Of a stretch of 64,000 bases of DNA, positions 27,812 to 36,167 are shown piece after piece. This stretch comes from Pedobacter psychrophilus (lineage in GTDB: Bacteria > Bacteroidota > Bacteroidia > Sphingobacteriales > Sphingobacteriaceae). The notes beneath the pieces are model-generated. The model saw only the letters and a program-made list of their open reading frames with translations. It searched no databases and had not been told where the DNA came from. Made by a program: the position numbers and the translations under genes. The DNA is taken from the NCBI RefSeq assembly GCF_001652725.1, contig NZ_LWHJ01000011.1, positions 983,233 through 1,047,232 of the forward strand. Direction: 5' to 3'. The first letter of the stretch is position 1, and every line of letters starts with the position of its first letter.

Positions 27812-29170
27812 ATGAAAAGAAAAATATTTATCACCTTATTGCTGGGTACAATTGTATTAAGCAGTTGTAAAAAATTAATCGATATAGATCCTGTTAACAG
27901 CCAACCAGGATCAGAAACTCTTAAACTGGGAAAAAATGTTCAGGGTGTTTTAACATCAGCTTATGAAAGATTAACATCTAATCAATTTTTAGCTGGCGAA
28001 ATTACACGCACCAATGAACTTTATGCGGATGATGTTGACTTTGCAAACGCAACAGGTGGTGCACCTGCTCAGTTTGTTAGCAGAGATTTTAGTTTATTCA
28101 ATCAACAGGGTAGAGACCTTTGGGCAGCAGGATATACCGCAATTGGCTATAGTAATATTGTTATAGACGCTGTAGATAAAAACTTATTTACAGATTATAC
28201 CGATGCTCAAAAAGCGCAAATGAAAGCTCAGGCTTTATTTATAAGAGGAGTTGCACATTTTGAATTGGTACGTTTATTTGCTAAACCATATAGCAATGGT
28301 CCTACAGTAGACGCTGGTATTCCTATTAGAATTATTGCAGTTACTTCAGACCAGGCTAAACAACAAGTTCCGAGAAATTCAGTTGACGAAGTTTATAAAC
28401 AAGTGATAACAGATTTAAAGGAAGCAGAAACAACTTTGGTTGCGGCAAACTCTGTATTTGCAACAAAATGGGCTGCAAAAGCTTATTTAGCAAGGGTTTA
28501 TTTTAATATGGGAGATTATGCTAACGCTTTCACCTATTCAAACGATGTAATAACTAACGGAGGTTTTAATCTAGGGACTTCTGTTACGGCTCCATTTAAT
28601 TCATTAGGTGGAAGTGCTCCATCACCATTACCAACTGGAGTGCTATTTTTAGCAGTTTCTGATGGGAGCTTGTTAAGAGGAAATTTTTGGAATTCAGATT
28701 TGAATGCCACTTTTCTGCCTTTAAGTACCCAATTATATGCTGATTTCAACTCAAAAGGTGGTAATAGAAAAACTCAGCTCACTGTTGTAGCAAATAAACC
28801 AATATCTTTAAAATGGTCTGGTGGTGCGGCTATTAATGTTCCTACTATTCGTCTTGCCGAAATGTATTTAACAAGAGCAGAATCAAGAGTGCAAAAAGGA
28901 GCATTTGTAGATGCTGATGTAAGAGCAGATTACAATGCTGTAAGAGCTGTTGCAAATGTTACACCAGATAATACAACTACTGGTGCTGCTGCATTATTAG
29001 CTGTAATACGTACAGAAAGACACGTTGAGTTAGCCTTAGAAGGAGATAGATTTAATGAATTAAGAAGATTAAAATCTACTATCAGAGGTATTGCATTTAA
29101 CGATAGCAAACAACTATTAAAGATACCAGACTCTGAAACAACTGCAAACCCAAATATTGTACAGAACTAA
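27812..29170 (+). CDS. susD: SusD/RagB-type surface starch-binding lipoprotein
   Basis: 452-residue lipoprotein partner of the preceding SusC. Start chosen is ATG at 27812, 10 bases past the susC stop; it yields MKRKIFITLLLGTIVLSSC with acylated Cys 19. An earlier in-frame ATG lies inside susC. SusD features: TPR-like helices (AQALFIRGVAHFELVRLFAKPY, given in part: RGVAHFELVRLFAKPY) and the C-terminal block EMYLTRAESR plus RTERHVELALEGDRFNELRR. It forms the lid over SusC and binds glycan at the cell surface. Confidence 0.92.
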   Translation: MKRKIFITLLLGTIVLSSCKKLIDIDPVNSQPGSETLKLGKNVQGVLTSAYERLTSNQFLAGEITRTNELYADDVDFANATGGAPAQFVSRDFSLFNQQGRDLWAAGYTAIGYSNIVIDAVDKNLFTDYTDAQKAQMKAQALFIRGVAHFELVRLFAKPYSNGPTVDAGIPIRIIAVTSDQAKQQVPRNSVDEVYKQVITDLKEAETTLVAANSVFATKWAAKAYLARVYFNMGDYANAFTYSNDVITNGGFNLGTSVTAPFNSLGGSAPSPLPTGVLFLAVSDGSLLRGNFWNSDLNATFLPLSTQLYADFNSKGGNRKTQLTVVANKPISLKWSGGAAINVPTIRLAEMYLTRAESRVQKGAFVDADVRADYNAVRAVANVTPDNTTTGAAALLAVIRTERHVELALEGDRFNELRRLKSTIRGIAFNDSKQLLKIPDSETTANPNIVQN

Positions 29171-29183
29171 TAAATTTAAAAAC

Positions 29184-29693
29184 ATGAAAAATTTAAAAAC
29201 ACTATTTTTCACATTTGCTATATTGACATCAATAGCTCTACAGTCTTGTGAAAAAATAAAGTACGCTGATGTTGGTGAGGCCATTTCCTTACAAGAAAAC
29301 ATAAAAGGTACGTGGAAAGTGAGCACAGCAACTCAAATAGATAACGATGCTGTGAACAAGAACTTCCCTTTAGCAGTTCAAAAATTAGATTTAACCAGCA
29401 GATTTCCTTACAGTACCGTAGTTTTTGCATTCAATGGCGAATCAACAGGAAATTATACCATTACAAATGCTGGAGGTGCACCATTATTTTTCCCTTTAAC
29501 AGGCACATGGTCTTTAGATGGTACCAAAAATGGACCTGTTAGGGTAAAACTTGTTTCAGGTACACAAATAGCCTTCTTAGATTTCGCAAAAGCTTATCGG
29601 GCTTCAGACAATAAATTGAGTTTAAAATTTAGCAGGGCTGATAGTGATGGGAAAGTTTTTTTGAGCTATGAATTTAATTTCAACCGTAATTAA
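29184..29693 (+). CDS. DUF5004/lipocalin-like lipoprotein
   Basis: 169-residue predicted lipoprotein. Start chosen is ATG at 29184 (MKNLKTLFFTFAILTSIALQ, with Cys in the LQSC lipobox); the earlier start lies within susD. The mature part has the beta-barrel-like pattern NIKGTWKVSTATQ … FAFNGESTGNYTI … GTWSLDGTKNG typical of DUF5004/lipocalin-like proteins of PULs. Probable surface or periplasmic glycan-binding accessory. It sits between susD and the SusE/F-like gene in the same direction with a 13-base gap, so it is likely cotranscribed. Function otherwise unknown. Confidence 0.72.
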   Translation: MKNLKTLFFTFAILTSIALQSCEKIKYADVGEAISLQENIKGTWKVSTATQIDNDAVNKNFPLAVQKLDLTSRFPYSTVVFAFNGESTGNYTITNAGGAPLFFPLTGTWSLDGTKNGPVRVKLVSGTQIAFLDFAKAYRASDNKLSLKFSRADSDGKVFLSYEFNFNRN

Positions 29694-29703
29694 TATCGAA
29701 ATC

Positions 29704-30606
29704 ATGAAAAAAATATTAAGCATAACATTAATGATACTTTTGAGTATTGGTTTGGCCAAAGCTCAAAAATCAAATCCTAAATACACCATTTCTCCAGCTA
29801 AATTCACTGCAGAAGATGCCATTACGATAACTGTAGATCTTACTGGAACAACATTAGCTACAAAAGGTCAAATTTATATATATGCTTTTAACCAAGCCGG
29901 ACCAGGTTTATATAACGATTTTTGTGCAGATCAGTCTGGTGCTAAAATGACCAATGAAGGTAGTAACAAATGGTCTTTTAAACTTACATTGACCAATTAT
30001 TTTAACGCTACACCTGCAAAAATTGGGACAACATTTGGATTTCTTTTTAAGGCCTCTCAAGCAAGTGGTTGCGGACAAGATGCAAACCAATCTGTAGATT
30101 TTTCAACAACTATTGAGTCTTTAGTATTCTCGCCAAGTGTATTTAGGGTTTTTCCAAATAAATTTACTCAAGACGATATTGTGACTTTTTACATGGATAA
30201 AAATCTTTTGGATCCGAGTAAAACTGCCTTAAAATCAGCAACAGAAATTTATGTATTTACTGACATTGACTATATAAAACCAGATGGTACAGGCGGTTAT
30301 TTTCAAATTTCTCAGTTTTGCGAACCTGTAAGTACTACAGATGGAAATTATTATACCGGACAAACAACCGTAGCTGATAATTTAGCTTTAAAAGCCAAGG
30401 ACGAAGGTAACGGTTTATTTGCATGGACAATAGTTCCTTCTAAATTCTTTAAAATAGGAGATACTACAAGTCCAAAATTCCCACCAGCAGGTTCAAAAAT
30501 CACGAAAATTAAAGTCCATTTTAGAACAAGATTAAGTCCTTATTGCCCAGGTACAGTAGGTGATGCAGGTAGTTTAGGAGACAATTTTGGTATTCCTTTT
30601 CAATAA
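29704..30606 (+). CDS. SusE/SusF-position secreted binding protein with duplicated domain
   Basis: 300-residue exported protein. ATG at 29704 gives signal MKKILSITLMILLSIGLAKA with no lipobox Cys. Two tandem beta-sandwich domains are visible from the repeated motif SPAKFTAEDAITITVDLTG (near 28) and FPNKFTQDDIVTFYMDK (near 150). It occupies the place of SusE/SusF, which bind starch, but sequence resemblance to them is faint; the role is inferred from context. Last gene before an 18-bp near-perfect hairpin at 30768-30804. Confidence 0.65.
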   Translation: MKKILSITLMILLSIGLAKAQKSNPKYTISPAKFTAEDAITITVDLTGTTLATKGQIYIYAFNQAGPGLYNDFCADQSGAKMTNEGSNKWSFKLTLTNYFNATPAKIGTTFGFLFKASQASGCGQDANQSVDFSTTIESLVFSPSVFRVFPNKFTQDDIVTFYMDKNLLDPSKTALKSATEIYVFTDIDYIKPDGTGGYFQISQFCEPVSTTDGNYYTGQTTVADNLALKAKDEGNGLFAWTIVPSKFFKIGDTTSPKFPPAGSKITKIKVHFRTRLSPYCPGTVGDAGSLGDNFGIPFQ

Positions 30607-30767
30607 ACAAATAAATTTAGGGTAGCTCTAAAAACTATTGTTATTAGATAGTAAATACATTGGATTAGTATTTCTAAATAGGAACATATAGATCCGTAGA
30701 TAATTAGTAAACAGTTATTTACGTTCTTAAAATAAAGAAAGTAAATATTAAACTTCCAAAAAATAAG

Positions 30768-30804
30768 TCTAAAAACTCGATATTTTAAATATTGAGTTTT
30801 TAGA
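30768..30804 (+). terminator. Long AT-rich hairpin between the sus operon and GH31 gene
   Basis: TCTAAAAACTCGATATTT (30768-30785) pairs with 30787-30804 at 17 of 18 positions, loop of one base, with a T-run inside the right arm. It ends 20 bases before the GH31 ATG, so it could be terminator, attenuator or mRNA-end stabiliser. Confidence 0.5.
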
Positions 30805-30824
30805 AATACCCTTAAATAATTGCC

Positions 30825-33263
30825 ATGCATATTAAATTATTTTCAATCTTTTTATTTATTCCTTTTTTAACTAGTGCACAAACAAATCCTGTTTTATCTG
30901 CTGGTAATATCAATAGCGTTAAAATCGAAAATCAAAAAGTAAGTTTTAAAACTGATCATACTTTTGGAGAAATTATTATTTATAGTCCAAATATCATCAG
31001 AGTCAGGCTCGATAAAAAAGAACTACAGAAAGATTTTTCTTATGCAGTTATCGCTAAACCTCAAGATAAAAAAGCAAATATCACCCAAAATGAGGAATCA
31101 ATAACCATCATTACAGATTCTTTAAAAGCCATCATTAACAAACAACCTTACAGCGTAGCATTTTATACTTTAGATGGTAAAATCATCAATCAGGATGAGA
31201 AAGGTTTGCAAAGCAGTTGGGTAGATGAAGAAGTTACTGCGTACAAACACATGCAAAATGGAGAGCGTTTTATTGGCTTAGGCGAAAAAACAGGAAACTT
31301 AGATAGGAGAGGAGAAGGGTATACCAACTGGAATACTGATGCTTTTGGATATGCAACAAATCGTGATCCTATTTATAGTACCATACCATTTTATATGGGA
31401 ATTCATGATGGATTAAACTATGGAATTTTCTTAGATAACACCTATCAAACAGATTTCAATTTTGGCGCAAGTAATGATCGTTTTTCTTCTTTTGCCGCTC
31501 AAGGCGGAGAATTAAACTATTACTTCATTTATCACACACAACTAAAAGATATTATTACTTCATATACTGCCTTAACAGGCAGAATGAAAATGCCTCCGCT
31601 TTGGAGTTTAGGCTATCAACAAAACAGATACAGTTATTATCCTGATACTGAAGTAATGCGTATTGCTCAAACTTTACGTGAGAAAAAAATCCCTGCAGAC
31701 GGAATTACTTTAGACATCCATTACATGGATAAATACAAATTGTTTACTTGGGATAAGGAGCGTTTTGCAAATCCAGAAGCGATGAACAAAAAGCTAAATG
31801 AAATGGGTTTTAAGACAACCGTTATTGTTGATCCAGGAATTAAAGTAGAGAAAGATTACGATGCATATGAAGATGGATTAAAAAAGGATGTTTTTATAAA
31901 ATATCCTGATGGGACAAATTACTCCGGACAAGTTTGGCCAGGATGGTGCAATTTCCCTGATTTTACCAATGAAAAGGCGAGAGCCTGGTGGCGAGAAAAA
32001 GTAAAATTTTTCGCAAATACTGGTGTCTCTGGAATTTGGAACGATATGAATGAAATTGCGACTTGGGGACAAAAAATGCCATCAAATATTCTATTCAATT
32101 ACGATGGTAAACTAGCAAGTAACAAACAAGCACATAATGTTTACGGAATGCAAATGGCCCGCTCAAGCTTTGAAGGTATGGTTGCAGCAACTAATAAACG
32201 TCCGTTTATTTTAACCAGAGCTGGCTATGCTGGTTTACAAAGATATACCGCAATTTGGACAGGCGATAATCGCTCCGAAGATGACCACATGTTATTAGGT
32301 GTAAGGTTAATGAGTAGTTTAGGATTGAGTGGCGTTTCTTTTACAGGAATGGATATTGGCGGTTTTACTGGAGGTCCTTCTGTTGGATTATATGCAAAAT
32401 GGATTCAGTTAGGGGCCTTTAATCCTTATTTCCGAAACCATACAGCAGTTAATACAAAATCTTCAGAACCATGGACTTATGGTGAAGAAGTAACAGAAAT
32501 TTCTAGAAATTACATCAGCTTACGCTATAAACTATTGCCTTATTTATATTCCACTTTTAATACATCAGTTACAACTGGTTTACCTGTAGTGCGTAGTTTA
32601 GCTATTGATAATACTTTTGATCCTAAAATTTACGATACTCAATTTCAAAACGAGTTTTTATTTGGACAAGCATTTTTAGTTGCCCCATTTGAGAGTACCA
32701 AAGATTTTGGGAACATCTATTTCCCTAAAGGCAACTGGTACAATTTATATACTGGTGAAAAACAAGCTGGAAATAGTGAAAAGATTATCCGCCTAAGTTT
32801 AAATAAAATGCCGGTTTATGTAAAAGAAAGTAGCATTGTGCCGATGCAATCTTTAATTCAAAGTACCGCAGAGCAACCGACAGATACCTTAATTATCAAT
32901 ATTTTTAAAGGAAATATTAATAACAGTTTTGTTTACTATGAGGATGATGGCGAAAGTTATAATTACGAAAAAGGAGATTTTTACAAACGTAAAATCAGTT
33001 ACGATGCAACACATAAAACTATCGTTTTTGATCAAGCAGAAGGAAGTTTTAAATCGAAATTTAAATACTTAAAATTGATGTTTCATGGTTTTGATTCCGG
33101 TGATAATATCAATTCAGGAAAAGCTTTACAAGCAGATTTCGCTTCGTTTTTAACGCCAATTTCAAAATTCGACCCGCAAGGATCAGCAAACTCTATAGAA
33201 GGTTATAAAGTAAAAAGCGTTGTTTTAAGTAATGATGCAAAGAGATTTGAGATAAAATACTAA
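30825..33263 (+). CDS. Glycoside hydrolase family 31 alpha-glucosidase
   Basis: 812-residue exported enzyme (signal MHIKLFSIFLFIPFLTSAQ). GH31 order: N-terminal galactose-mutarotase-like region with GLGEKTGNLDRRGE, (beta/alpha)8 core with DGITLDIHYMD, nucleophile Asp in SGIWNDMNEIATWG (about 405-418), acid/base Asp in YTAIWTGDNRSEDD (about 475-488), and the C-terminal beta domains. It probably releases glucose from maltodextrin ends in the periplasm or at the surface. No preceding perfect -7 box; a hairpin separates it from the susCD genes. Confidence 0.92.
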   Translation: MHIKLFSIFLFIPFLTSAQTNPVLSAGNINSVKIENQKVSFKTDHTFGEIIIYSPNIIRVRLDKKELQKDFSYAVIAKPQDKKANITQNEESITIITDSLKAIINKQPYSVAFYTLDGKIINQDEKGLQSSWVDEEVTAYKHMQNGERFIGLGEKTGNLDRRGEGYTNWNTDAFGYATNRDPIYSTIPFYMGIHDGLNYGIFLDNTYQTDFNFGASNDRFSSFAAQGGELNYYFIYHTQLKDIITSYTALTGRMKMPPLWSLGYQQNRYSYYPDTEVMRIAQTLREKKIPADGITLDIHYMDKYKLFTWDKERFANPEAMNKKLNEMGFKTTVIVDPGIKVEKDYDAYEDGLKKDVFIKYPDGTNYSGQVWPGWCNFPDFTNEKARAWWREKVKFFANTGVSGIWNDMNEIATWGQKMPSNILFNYDGKLASNKQAHNVYGMQMARSSFEGMVAATNKRPFILTRAGYAGLQRYTAIWTGDNRSEDDHMLLGVRLMSSLGLSGVSFTGMDIGGFTGGPSVGLYAKWIQLGAFNPYFRNHTAVNTKSSEPWTYGEEVTEISRNYISLRYKLLPYLYSTFNTSVTTGLPVVRSLAIDNTFDPKIYDTQFQNEFLFGQAFLVAPFESTKDFGNIYFPKGNWYNLYTGEKQAGNSEKIIRLSLNKMPVYVKESSIVPMQSLIQSTAEQPTDTLIINIFKGNINNSFVYYEDDGESYNYEKGDFYKRKISYDATHKTIVFDQAEGSFKSKFKYLKLMFHGFDSGDNINSGKALQADFASFLTPISKFDPQGSANSIEGYKVKSVVLSNDAKRFEIKY

Positions 33264-33488
33264 GAGTGCCCATAAAGCATAAAAGCAAAAGCCAAAATGA
33301 ACGCCAAATTCGGCCTTGACTTTTGCGGTACAGATGAAGAAAGTAAAAGCACTTCCTCTCCCAGCAAAAGGCGCAGCCGAGAGTTTTTGGTTACTTTTTG
33401 CGGAAAAAAGTAACAAGAAGAATGTGTTCCAGCGGGCAAAGGTCTTAACGAGTTAATAGAGGCTGAATAGACCCTTGATACGTAAATG

Positions 33489-33520
33489 TGAGATGTTTCA
33501 CTATCGCTCATCATGACGAC
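33489..33520. repeat. Short degenerate intergenic repeat, copy 2
   Basis: TGAGATGTTTCACTATCGC, then CATGACGACAG; compare 10354-10386. In the same 306-base gap a hairpin GTTACTTTTT/AAAAAAGTAAC (33390-33414) follows a GC-richer stretch (33290-33390) that looks like a decayed intergenic repeat. No gene is supported here. Confidence 0.3.
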
Positions 33521-33569
33521 AGTGTTAAAAAGCTTACCATCGAACAAAAGAAATATACAATTCAATAAA

Positions 33570-35420
33570 ATGAAGAAATTATTAATCATCCTTTCCCTTT
33601 TTATTAGCTACAGCAGCTTTGCTCAAATACCTGATTTAGAAAGAGTGGAACCCATGTTTTGGTTTACAAAAATGCACAATCCAAAATTGCAGCTTTTGGT
33701 ACATGGAAACGATATTGCAAATCATGAAGTAAAAATTAATTACCCAGGAGTTACTTTAACAAAAGTTAATAAGGTAGAAAATCCAAATTATCTGTTTTTA
33801 GATTTAATGATCACAGCATCGGCGAAAGCTGGAAAATTTACCATTGAGTTTACAGTAAAAGGAAAGAATAAGCTGAGTTATGTTTACGAATTAAAAGATA
33901 AAAGCACCGATAAAAACCGCATTCAAGGTGTTACACAAAAAGATTTCATCTATTTATTGATGCCAGATCGTTTTAGCAATGGTGATAAAAGCAATGATGT
34001 TATTAAAGGCTTAAAAGAAACTAATTTAAATCGTGATAGCATGTATTATCGTCACGGTGGGGATATTCAGGGTGTGATTAATCATTTAGATTACCTGAAA
34101 GAATTAGGCGTAACCACTGTTTGGATGACTCCTGAAATTGAAAATGATATGCATTTGGCCTCTTATCATGGATATGCAGTTACCGATCATTACAAAATTG
34201 ACCCACGTTTTGGTACAAACGAACTGTACAAAAAATATGTAGAAACTGCTCATGCAGAAGGTTTAAAAGTCATTAAGGATATTGTTCATAATCATATAGG
34301 TTCTAACCATTGGTTTTACAATGATTTACCGATGAAAAGTTGGTTAAATCAATGGCCAGTTTATACGCAAACTTCTTATCGTGACCAACCGGTAATGGAT
34401 CCCCATGCTTCCTCAGCTGATAAAAAGAAGATGTTAGATGGTTGGTTTGTTCCTACCATGCCAGATTTGAATCAGAGAAATTCTTACGTTCAAAATTATT
34501 TAATTCAAAATCACATTTGGTGGATTGAATACGCTGGGATTGACGGTTTGCGATTGGATACTTATCCTTATAATGATGCCGAATTTATGGCTGATTGGGA
34601 AATTAAGCTTAAAGCGGAGTTTCCGCATTTATCCATTTTTGGAGAGACATTAGTTTCAACTGTTGCTAGTCAGGCATTTTTTACAGGCGGCAATACCGTA
34701 AACCGAGGTTTTGATACACATTTGCCCGGCATTACAGATGCTGTTTTAAAAGACGCCATTTATGAAAGTTTAAACGGAAAAACTGGCTGGACAGATGGAA
34801 TCAATCGCATTTATGCAACATTGGCTCAAGATTTTCTTTATAAAGACCCAACTCAAAACTGCATTTTCTTAGACAACCATGATATGAGTCGTTTTTACTC
34901 TATGGTGAATGAGGATTTTGCTAAATATAAAATGGGAATGACCATGCTTTTAACAATGCGTGGAATCCCTCAAATGTATTATGGAACTGAAATTTTGATG
35001 AAAAATTATTCTAATCCTGATGGTCTGGTTCGTTCTGATTTTATGGGTGGATGGGCTACAGACAGCTTAAATAAATTTACTGATAAAGGACGAACAGAAA
35101 AAGAAAACGAAGCATTTAATTTCGTGAAAACATTGGCTAATTATCGCAAAAAAAACGAGGCTTTACAAAGTGGAAAACTGATGCAATATATACCAGAAAA
35201 TGATGTATACGTCTATTTCCGTTACCTGCCAAACCAGCCAAAGGGAACGGTAATGGTCATCATCAACAATACAGATGATGATAAAAGGTTGGATACCAAA
35301 AGATTTAGCGAAAGAACTAAAGGAATTACCAAGGCTAAAGACATTTTTAGCGAAAAAGAAATGGGAATCAGCGAATTGGAAATTCCAAAGAAAAGTGCAA
35401 TGGTTCTAGAATTGAATTAG
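33570..35420 (+). CDS. susA: SusA-like GH13 neopullulanase/cyclomaltodextrinase
   Basis: 616-residue exported amylase, nearly the length of B. thetaiotaomicron SusA. Start chosen is ATG at 33570 (MKKLLIILSLFISYSSFAQ signal); the upstream ATG adds a non-signal extension. N-terminal Ig-like domain of cyclomaltodextrinases (VEPMFWFTKMHNPKLQLLVHG, first part), then the GH13 barrel with IVHNHIG, nucleophile in DGLRLDTYPYND, acid in IFGETLVS and FLDNHDMSRF. A C-terminal cyclomaltodextrinase beta domain closes it. It probably cuts imported maltodextrins in the periplasm. It starts a run of close-spaced sugar genes (13-base gap to pgmB). Confidence 0.92.
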   Translation: MKKLLIILSLFISYSSFAQIPDLERVEPMFWFTKMHNPKLQLLVHGNDIANHEVKINYPGVTLTKVNKVENPNYLFLDLMITASAKAGKFTIEFTVKGKNKLSYVYELKDKSTDKNRIQGVTQKDFIYLLMPDRFSNGDKSNDVIKGLKETNLNRDSMYYRHGGDIQGVINHLDYLKELGVTTVWMTPEIENDMHLASYHGYAVTDHYKIDPRFGTNELYKKYVETAHAEGLKVIKDIVHNHIGSNHWFYNDLPMKSWLNQWPVYTQTSYRDQPVMDPHASSADKKKMLDGWFVPTMPDLNQRNSYVQNYLIQNHIWWIEYAGIDGLRLDTYPYNDAEFMADWEIKLKAEFPHLSIFGETLVSTVASQAFFTGGNTVNRGFDTHLPGITDAVLKDAIYESLNGKTGWTDGINRIYATLAQDFLYKDPTQNCIFLDNHDMSRFYSMVNEDFAKYKMGMTMLLTMRGIPQMYYGTEILMKNYSNPDGLVRSDFMGGWATDSLNKFTDKGRTEKENEAFNFVKTLANYRKKNEALQSGKLMQYIPENDVYVYFRYLPNQPKGTVMVIINNTDDDKRLDTKRFSERTKGITKAKDIFSEKEMGISELEIPKKSAMVLELN

Positions 35421-35433
35421 TGTTTTAAACAAA

Positions 35434-36087
35434 ATGAAAGAAAATATAAAAGGTTTACTGTTTGATTTGGATGGAGTGTTGGTAGATACCGCGGTTTACC
35501 ATTATGACACTTGGTTACGTTTGGCAAAAACGATGGGCTTTACGTTTAGCGAAAAACAGAATGAAGAACTAAAGGGCATTAGCCGGATGGATAGTTTAGA
35601 CAAGATTTTAGGTTGGGGAAATGTTTCTAAATCAGATGCTGAAAAACTAGAATTAGCCACACAAAAAAATAATTGGTATGTGGAGATGATCAATAAAATG
35701 ACACCGGCGGAAGTTTTACCCGGAGCACTCGATTTTTTGCAATCGGCACAAAAACAAGGTTATAAAATGGCTTTGGGTTCTGCAAGTAAAAACTCTTCTA
35801 TCATTTTAAAAAACACAAATATTGCTCATTTTTTTGATGCGATTGTTGATGGAAATAGCGTGTCGAAATCTAAACCAGATCCAGAAGTATTTTTAAAGGG
35901 AGCAGAATTGTTAGGATTAAAGCCATCAGAATGTGTGGTTTTTGAAGATGCTGCCGCAGGAATTGAAGCTGCAAAAAGAGGTGGAATGAAAGCGATTGGA
36001 ATAGGCGATGAATATATTTTAAAACAATCAGATAAAGTGGTAAGCGGTTTAGATCAGCTAGCCATCCAAGATTTACAAGAACTATAA
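35434..36087 (+). CDS. pgmB: Beta-phosphoglucomutase
   Basis: 217-residue HAD-superfamily enzyme converting beta-glucose-1-phosphate to glucose-6-phosphate in the cytosol. HAD motif I LFDLDGVLVDT (residues 9-19) carries nucleophile and acid/base Asp. Then come cap-domain GISRMDSLDKIL, motif II LGSASKN, motif III Lys in SKSKPDPEVF and motif IV VFEDAAAGIEAA. It sits 81 bases before the GH65 phosphorylase, whose product is its substrate. This pairing supports both calls. Confidence 0.92.
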   Translation: MKENIKGLLFDLDGVLVDTAVYHYDTWLRLAKTMGFTFSEKQNEELKGISRMDSLDKILGWGNVSKSDAEKLELATQKNNWYVEMINKMTPAEVLPGALDFLQSAQKQGYKMALGSASKNSSIILKNTNIAHFFDAIVDGNSVSKSKPDPEVFLKGAELLGLKPSECVVFEDAAAGIEAAKRGGMKAIGIGDEYILKQSDKVVSGLDQLAIQDLQEL

Positions 36088-36167
36088 ATTATATGGGATA
36101 AAGAGATTCAAGATTTGTATCAAATTACAAGTTCTCATTCTCAAATCTCAATTCTCATATCCAAACA

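Noticed and set aside
33225..33589. Two minus-strand ORFs (63 and 109 residues) upstream of susA
   Set aside because: Compositionally they read through a repeat-like intergenic stretch, overlap the end of GH31 and the start of susA, and show no domain.
36088..36167. Possible regulatory element before GH65 (TCTCAATTCTCATATCC-type repeats)
   Set aside because: Short low-complexity C/T-rich repetition; no palindrome, promoter box or second copy of clear similarity nearby.
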